This document shows positions 8,059-17,000 of a stretch of 23,295 nucleotides of DNA, in pieces. A program made the translations under genes and the position numbers. The first letter of the stretch is position 1; the number at the start of each line of letters is the position of its first letter. Under the pieces are notes generated by a model. It was given only the letters and a program-made list of their open reading frames with translations. It was not told the origin of the DNA and did not search any database. Source of the stretch: Hypsibius dujardini (Eukaryota; Tardigrada; Eutardigrada; Parachela; Hypsibiidae); the NCBI GenBank assembly GCA_001579985.1, contig LRSR01009022.1, positions 1 to 23,295 of the forward strand, read 5' to 3'.

Positions 8059-11000
8059 ATGAACTTTATTCGGATATCCGTCCGCGTCTTTCTCGGCCGT
8101 TTAGTGGCCGTTTTATTCTCTCCCATGGGCTCAGGGGCGGCGGTAAATTTCCTCTCGGTTCATCTCGGTAACGCGCAGTCGGCGGGCTATAATAATATGG
8201 CCATGCAGCCGGTGTTCAATTACTCACTGAAGGCCGAAGCTAAACGTTATCCGAAAGTATTTGAAAATTACACTTATGAAGCCAAAGTCAATAATAACAC
8301 TCTGCACTGTGGACCGCCGGGCGTGGAAGCGTCCATCGGTCTGATGACGCAAGTACTCAAGGAAAAAAATTCATTTCCGGACGCGGATGCCCTGACGATA
8401 TTTTTGGTCCCATGTAAGTTTGTCGTAAATTGTAGTTTGGTAGAAAACAACGTGGTCTCTAGACCACGGCCTATTAAAAATTGTGTTGTTTGAACAGATA
8501 GTCCAGACCTTGCAGGAGGTTCACGGATCAATCCCCACCCCAGTCTAAATTGTTTTGTCCCAAAAGTACACATTTGAATAAAATACAAATTTGTCCCGGT
8601 GTATAAATTTGATATCTTCTGCGATAAAATTTTAGGGAAGGGGCCAAAATAAAAACCGTTTAAGAGCACCAAAAGTGGAACAAATTAAGACCCAAATAAA
8701 GTCTGAAAAAAGCCTCAAAATTTTTTTAGGACCGTAAAAAATTCGTAAGGGCTACCTGATAAGAAAACATGTCTTTTAGTTGTCAAAGGTTGCCAAAAGG
8801 CGCCTCGTTAAAAACGACTTTTGTGGGATCATAAATAATTTGTTTTTGAGGTGGACCCAGCATCGGCACCTCCCCGCGCAAGCTCAATGGATGTACTTCT
8901 TAAAAAATTTTAGGAACTTACTTTATCGATATGACGTCATACCCTTAGTCAAAACAAAACAAAACACCCCTATAATACCTCATTTATTTATGAATTTCCT
9001 AACAGGGAGACTATCCTGGTCAAAGTGAAAGCATATTTAAATTATGCATCATAATCTGCATTGTCGATTAGGCCTTTATGTATCCCCGCAATATGTTATT
9101 CAGTATTTTTCCTCTTCAATGTATTGCAACGCTTTAGTTTGAGAAGGGTACTCTTCTCCGTAAGATACGAGTAAAATAATCCTTAAGAAAAACACGTTTC
9201 AGGTAAAAAACCTAGATTAGAAGTTCAAAATGAAATCATGATGACCTTTTGAACATTTGTGAGACTGCTCTTACTTACTTATCCTACGCCATTCAGTGCA
9301 ATTGTTGTTTTTTTATGATGAAGAGAAGAGCTATCCCACGCGAACAAGATCGACGAACTGCCAAACAGTTCTGGATCAAACTCCCTTTCCGGTTGTCATG
9401 TTTATGGATTTATGGTCCGATTAATTAACTGTTATATACCCTTTTCTGTTCTAAACCTTACGGTTAACACACAATAAAACCATCCAAATGACCTAACACT
9501 AACAAGCGCGTAACAGAAAGAACGCAAAACACACGGAGCTCAATCCTTGCAAGCACCTCAGAAATACTTCGACATTTTATTTTAGTGTGCGGGCCGTCGT
9601 TTGCCGTCTTTGGAGATTTTGCTCGAGGTAAGGGTAAAAAGACATGGTAAACTACACCTTACCGGGACGATACTGACAAGGGGCTCCCCCCCCCCACTCT
9701 GTGACCCAAAATCTCTTAATTCTACTGCATTTCACAAATGCGTAAGGATGTGTTCTTGCTCTTTCCGTTGAGAAAAGTCTCACGTTTCCAATACGTGTAT
9801 TTTAAAAAAATCAAAAACTCTTAAGAGGTGGTACATAGAGGGCGCTACGTATTTTACCACAATTCATGTTGATTGATTGCTGAATTGTGCTGTTCGACCG
9901 TATTCTAGCATAGGTAACAGCTAACAGTGTGACAAGATGATGGCATAATGATATGTCGACCAGATTCAATTGTTAATCAACATAGAACATACACACAGAA
10001 AGCGAAACCTCTAATTAATAACTTTGCAGAAATGATTGCACTGGAAGAAGTGCTCATTGCAAATCAATTGATCAATCGACAGTGTCACAGGGATTTTTCG
10101 CATGCATAATTTCAAACGTTTTTGCTTTCCTTCAAATACATCAATCAGTCGAAATGGCAGATGGTAAGGCGTATAGAACCCTCTATGTAACACCTCTGAA
10201 GAGTTTTTGATTTTTTTTAAATACAAGCTTTGAAAACGGAAAACTTTTCTCAACGGATAGAGCAAGAACACATCCTTACGCATCTGTGAAATGCAGTAGA
10301 AGTAAGAGATTTTGGGTCACGAAGTGGGGGGAGCCCCTTGTGAGCAACTCATGTGCTTACATTTACGTCCCTCTCATCAGAAATGGATCTACTGGCCATC
10401 TCATGGTTTGTCCATGTTAACATTATTACCACACTGATGCCATAACACTGTTGCACACTTTTCTCATTTATTACGGTCTGAACATTCAGCACGAACATCG
10501 ACGCAACCATCCGAAACAAGAACCGCTTTCCCAGCACCATATCGCTGGCCACAGCCGACACGGGTCCGTATGGTGCTGCGGTGCTAGCGGTGATGCGATA
10601 TTACGGCTGGAGAAGCATCGCCATCATCAGCGACCAGCTGAGCGGGTCCACCAGGGCCGCTCGCAATGTCGAGCAGTGCAAGGCTCCGCTGGAGCAGCTG
10701 TACGAGCGGCGATCCGAGTTTGAATTCCTCAACATCGTCACAGACTCCTTCAAAGAGAGCTTCACTCGTGCCCTAATCGCCGCCACGGCATTTTCTCACA
10801 GTGAGTTTTTGAGTGAAACTCTTTTCTGGGCATGGCTTCATAATCCAATTCCCCTCTGACCCTTCTACCACTAGCGACAGTGCGGCCGTCAATAAAAAGT
10901 GCAAAAAAGGTCTGTCAAAAAAAAAAATCAAAAAAGGTATCAGCAAGCACGCTGAATGTTGAGCCGTGCGCGTCAAAACCAAGGCCTGTGATTGATCTAT

Positions 11001-14000
11001 TCCTGTGATTTCCATTGACGGAGGCCCGGCTGCCTTACCACTCAGCCAAATGCGATAACCGAATTTCCGAAATTCACTGATCGCGTTTTCTTGGCAGCTC
11101 CAGCTGATCAGTTTTTCAAACTCGTTCATCCAAATTTGTTTGATACATTTTGTTGATTGATGGCAAACGTTGACGACCGCAGTTTCGGATGCGGTGAACA
11201 ACAAGACAGCGCAAATCCATCTATGAATACTCAGTTGTTGAATTTTCGAATGTAAAATTGAGTCGTTGTACAGTATTGTAGAATCTTTGTAAAATTTTCA
11301 GTTGAAAATTTTCAATTTGAATAAAAGTACTGTTTATCAAATGTTGAGTTTTATTCAGTTTGCTCTCTCTGATCGGTTCGGCAATAATTAGTAAATCAAG
11401 CAATGGTTAAAGTAGTGGCCTGCGATGTTCAGTGTGTTGGCTCAAACTTGGACCATCTTATTTTGCTGGGCTCCGGTAAAAAAGTGGCTTTCAATCGGGC
11501 GGCCTAGTATTGTAGTCGTGTGTGTACAGGGAACTATTAGATGCCATTAGTGACGTAGTAACAATTTTTTTCTTCGAATTACTTTGGCAGTCATTCTGAG
11601 CTGCACACTCGGAGAACAGCAGAGACGCGTGATGGTAATTCAGTGACCTCACTTAAGTGGCTGCCAAGAGACCCATATACATGGCGGCTTTAATCTTTCT
11701 AGGCCGACGCATTTGATAAGAAAATGATGGAGGGAGACTACGTAAGCTAGTAGATTATCTCTTTGTCTTGATGTTGTCAAGCGGAATTGCTGCTTAACTT
11801 TGTCCTTCACACAGGTTTTTCTGCATCTGTACGAGATGGAAACCCCCGGTGAACCACCTCTGTCGTGGTTTCAGAATGACACTCTTGACCTGGTAAAATC
11901 CAATATTCTTTCACTGAACCAAGGGAGACATGCATCCGTTGGTGCCCCGAGGCGTCATGAACTTTGTGCNTGCCGGGGGGGGGGCGTTTGGCTTAAAAAT
12001 AAACGTTAATGGGGTGTGGTGGCAAAAGCTTTCGTTCCGAGTCACCAGCAAGATGTCAGTTGACGGCTTTCTGTTAGGCGCACGTCTGGCTCGAAGATGT
12101 TGCAGGAGTTTGTGTAGCGACTTATGCTACGTTCATAATCCGTGTCAAATGCGAGATGCCAAGACATTTGTGCATAGTCATTGCCAGACGAAAGTTTTGC
12201 GAGTTTTGCGATACCGCTCGCCAAACATTGCAAAACGCGAGGACGTGATTTCAGTGCGAGAAAAGCTGTCTGACACACATGTTCATAGTTGCCGGTCAGA
12301 GGATGACGTAGCTTGACAATTCATAGTCCTGCCCAAATAAATCACCGCAGCGAATTCCATTTTTCACAGTAATTTCTTTTTTAAATTCATGGTAACTCAT
12401 GGTGACTCATGGTTTCCAATAACCATTTGCCGAGGGAATAAAACAAGCTGCTGATACTGTACCAGCGGCTTGTTCTAATTGCAGCACCGTGGCAACTTAA
12501 TATAAAAAAGGTAAAATATTATTTGAAAAATATTATCAACAAGATCAAATAGGAGATTAACTTCGAAATAAGAATTTCAAGGAAACTTCCCAACCCTCAA
12601 CAGTTTATGATTGGCTGGCCAGCTCTGGCATGCCAGATGATTCTTGCGAGACCACGCCCCAAAATAACTTTCGTCTGGCAATGTTTTGCAAAATTCTTGG
12701 TGAGTGTTTATGGTTCATCCTGCAAAATGTCATACGATGATTGTGATATACACATCGATAGTGAACATCTACGTCACAGTTGAAGTGTTCTTCTGGCAAA
12801 TAACACGGAGTATGAACGTAGTATTACATGAAGCGCCTTTCGTTGTCTAAATGTTTGTGTGCGCGTGTGAAAGCAAACCAGAATGTTTGTGGAATGAAGT
12901 ATGACTTTCGGGAGTTAGATTACAATATGGAATGCGGATAACCGAAATGAGTTTCCAGAGAGATGTGCGACGAGTTCACTGTAAGGCGTGCAACTGATCA
13001 TTAATGACAGGAGTCACAGTGGCAACGTGAAAGACTACTCCAAATGAGAGTCACAGTCGCTTAGGGCGATAGGAGACTAAATGGTGGACCTTATGGGCGA
13101 GTGATGGATGGGACGCCGAGTAGTGTTACGAGGGGAGGGGGGGAAGGAACGAAATTTCAAAACAGTTAATCTTGTCTCCAATGTCCCATTTTAGGGGCAA
13201 CAATGACATTTAGTCTGTTTTGCTGACAAAAAAAAATTAGTGTCTCTTTGCAACCCATGGAATTCACTAAGTAGAGGCAGTTGACCCCCACCCCCTCACC
13301 CCCTCTCCCGCCACTACGCCTCCGGTCGTACCAATACCCACAGAAAAATACACGGACACGTATTTCTGACTGTTTATTCGAGCCGATTGTATTCTGTGTT
13401 GTCGTTTACAGAAAGTTCGGTTAGCCTTTCAATATCTGCTGGTGGTCGGGTCACCAGCGATCGACTGGACAGAATTCGAACAGCTAAAAAGCGACATCAT
13501 GGTCGGAACCACAGCCAATACCTCTGAAGTATGTCCGTGAACCTACTGCTTTGTCCTCAGCAAGGCAACAGTTCTCAGTTCTGTTGAATAGCGGTACAGC
13601 GAAATGCAAAACATTTGGTAATTATTTTAGAGAAATGAATTTGAAGTCAGCTGCTACGAAGCCGTATCGATTGTCGCAAAGGTAAGCTGGCTAGATTCGG
13701 AAGTACATTATTCTAACTTACATATACACATGGCAATAACCTTGCGCTGACCGAATTAAGCACTTTAACTCGCGTTTGTGTGCAACAGCCACGCGTCGAA
13801 CGAGTGTAAAGGCTTAAATCAGTAAGCGCAAGGTTTTTACTACGTGTGTGGCTGCGTTGAACTCCAAGATAAATAGACAAAATGTGCTGATGAAAAAACG
13901 TAGAAAAGAGTTTGCTGTTTTGGCATTTGGCCCCGCTGAAATAGAGTGTTAAGCGCACCCCGGTCAAATAAAATATTCCCAGACCCGGGTAAAACGTCAA

Positions 14001-17000
14001 TCCAGCAGTTGTTCGACAAAGCAGATCGAACGTAATTGGCTTTAACAGGTGTTGAACGAGTCCTACGACCCACATGAAGCCCGTTCGTTCAGTGGACGCT
14101 TCCTAGCGGGAAAAATGGTAAACCGCACGTATAACTTACCCCTAAGACCCATCACCCTCACACCCGATGGACTTCGCTCCATCGTAGCCGTCGTGCAGTA
14201 TTACGATGCGGATGCTGATGCGTTCAAGGTACTGTCCGAATCTCTGACCAACCATTTACCAGATATCCACTTCATTTTGCTCCTCCCTTCAAATTAACGC
14301 TGCTCCGCTCTCCGTGCAGGTGAGCAAATAGGTCACCACCAGAGCTGTGCCGCTAAAGGTTTCAGACTCCCGCTACGCTAACGCTACGCTAACGCTAATC
14401 GTCGAAAAATCCGCACCGCTAAAACCGCTAAACCCGCTAATGGTAAATTTTATTAGTCTATAAATCCATTTCAGATGCCTTTCGCTTAACGCGGCACTGG
14501 TAATCTAGCAGATCACTATTGATGTTCCCGAAAAACAGATTTTCAAAGTTACGGTCATTAGAAGCCTGACGCTTTGGTCCAAGAAGAATGCCGGCTGTGT
14601 TGAACACTCGCTCCACCCCTGCCGTGGTGGCCGTTGCACAAAAGACTTGTCTGGCGATCGCCGTCAAACGCGAGAACTTCTTTCGGTTTTCCGATTCGCC
14701 ATAAAAGTCCAGCGGATTATCGAACTTTTGTTTATCGTCAAGGTAAAGCTGCAGTTCGGCTTCAGGGCTTAAAATTCTGGCACCAGCGTTATCTGAAAGA
14801 AAAAGCACAAATTGTTCTAAATAAAAATAAATTGTTAATTATACAGACATTTGGGTATATTGGTGTACGTATATGACAGTATATCAAAAACAAAATTAAC
14901 AGCTAAACGCTAGACATGATAAGAATAACAAAAAACATTCAGACGAATACGCATCATAACCATACAGACAGGTTAAGAAGCAAAAAGATATATATTAAGA
15001 TAGATGGACAGACAGACACCCACAGACACGCAGAGAAACAGACACACAAACAGATAGAGAGTGGTATTTCGTACCTATCACCTCCTCGTCATCTGACTCC
15101 ATCCAGTCAAACATCGCTGGAAGTTTCGCGGCAGCTAGCTTCTGCTTCTCTAGCTTCGATGAGAAACTGACCGCGGAAATTTGAGCCATCCGGGTCAGCA
15201 TCAGGTTGCGAACTTCACTCCGCTTTACATCCGAGTCAACTGCACCTTTGCACCACTTGAGTTTATACAAAGGATTCAAAAAGGCAGCTGTGATGTACAG
15301 TTCGTCCGTATCCACAGTTACGAACCGAGACTCCAGTTCGGCGAGAAGTTCGTCCACGTACTCCTGCAAATCGTCGGTTGAATTCTCGTCAGATGGGGAA
15401 TAGTCCTTGAGACCACGAATCAAAGTGTAAATAAAGGGGATGACATCCGAGATGGTAGGGAAGGTATGGCGCTGCAGCTTGATGAACGTTTCTTCAAATG
15501 GTTTGGTGATGCGGATGAACTCTTTCAACGTGTCCACAGCATCCCTGGACAAGCGGCACTCGGGTCTCAAGCCCGTGTTCTCCCAGTCAAACTCCGCTGC
15601 CCGCTCGGCCATCTTGAAATTGGTATTCCACCGAGTTATACAACGGGGTAGGAAAGACTTTCCGAACTCTGATTTCACCAACTCCGTCATGACGACCGAC
15701 TTTTTTATGTTTCCAACGATTTTTGCCAGCTTCTCAATCACCTTATTCAGCTGCTTGCAGTGTTTGACGGGATTCTTCAGCACGAGATTCAGAGTGTGAG
15801 CGACGCAGCGAACCTGTTTTAAATAAAATAACATTATTGATGTAAGAAAAAACATGCACTCGTGACTGCGGCAACCAAAACAAGTAGGCAGATTATGCAA
15901 CGGTTTCTCAAAACTGCGCAACATCAAACTCACCAACATCTTCCGCTCCGGCAAGTGACAGTATTTCTGAAGCCGGCGGTTGATGTCGTCAGTCATCTCC
16001 TGGTTGAACGACATCTCTTCTTCTTCCAGCACCGCCTCCAAATATTCATCGACATGGTCATCGTCGTCGTCAAGCAGTTCATCTGGAAGATGAATAATTT
16101 AGTGATACCTCTCCCGGTCTGTCTATCGGTCTGTCTGTGACTTTTGGTATCCCTTTCTGTCTGTTTGCCAGACTGAATATTTTTTTTCTCATCTCACTGG
16201 AGAGCCAAATAAATGTGTCTGACTGGCTGGCGGTCTAGTCAACTCACCATTCAAAGCCTCACGAAATCCAGGCATCCAGTCTTTGAATGCGTTCACAATG
16301 TTTCCGCCATTATCCGTCCCAACGAAGAACACCTTCTCACGGATACCGTACCCCTCAAGCACTTCAATGACTAAATCCAGAATGGCGTCAGCGTTGTGCT
16401 TTCCTTCAAAACGAGGACAGCCGAGCAGGTAATTCCGTAAACCGAACTTTTTGTCGATAAAATGAACTGTCACACCGATGTAGCCGCGCATTTTCTTGCT
16501 GCTCCATATGTCAACATTTATTCCAATCGCATCGGCGTCGCTGAGAATTTCCCGCAGCGCATCCTTGATCTTCTCGACGTACTCAGGAATCACTGAATGA
16601 ACCAAATGATAGCGGGAGGGCCACTTAAACAAACAAAATAACAGACAGTCTTGGGAAAGCGATGAATTAAATTCCATTATTGCTGAAAAAATGATCACCT
16701 GTAAAAGATAAAATATCGAATGAATTTTTTTAAATACATCAATCAGCCACACGACCGAAATAGAAAATAGCCATTGTTTTATTTACTATTCAATCAATCA
16801 GCTCAGAAAACTGCAGAGAATCTTACCTTTAACTGAGGGTCGATGTCTTTGACCAGCTTGTCGAAGCATTTGTTAGTGAGGGCCGTGGGACTGATAACGG
16901 TGTTGAACACACAGCGAGCTAAATTCTCTCTCAATTTCTGTTGTTTGGGATGATTCCATGGGTAGGGAGGTGATTCGGGGGATTTCACGAGGAAGCCGTC

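Noticed and set aside
10773-11204. 143-codon minus-strand frame
   Set aside because: Runs through intron 4, including the tRNA-like unit and poly-A/T tracts; composition is not protein-like.
11930-12316. 128-codon plus-strand frame through the ambiguous base
   Set aside because: Lies in intron 7, crosses a poly-G run and an N, and has no family motif.
15440-15799. 119-codon plus-strand frame
   Set aside because: Antisense shadow of transposase exon 5, which carries the VRCVAHTLNL and TRWNTNF motifs on the minus strand.
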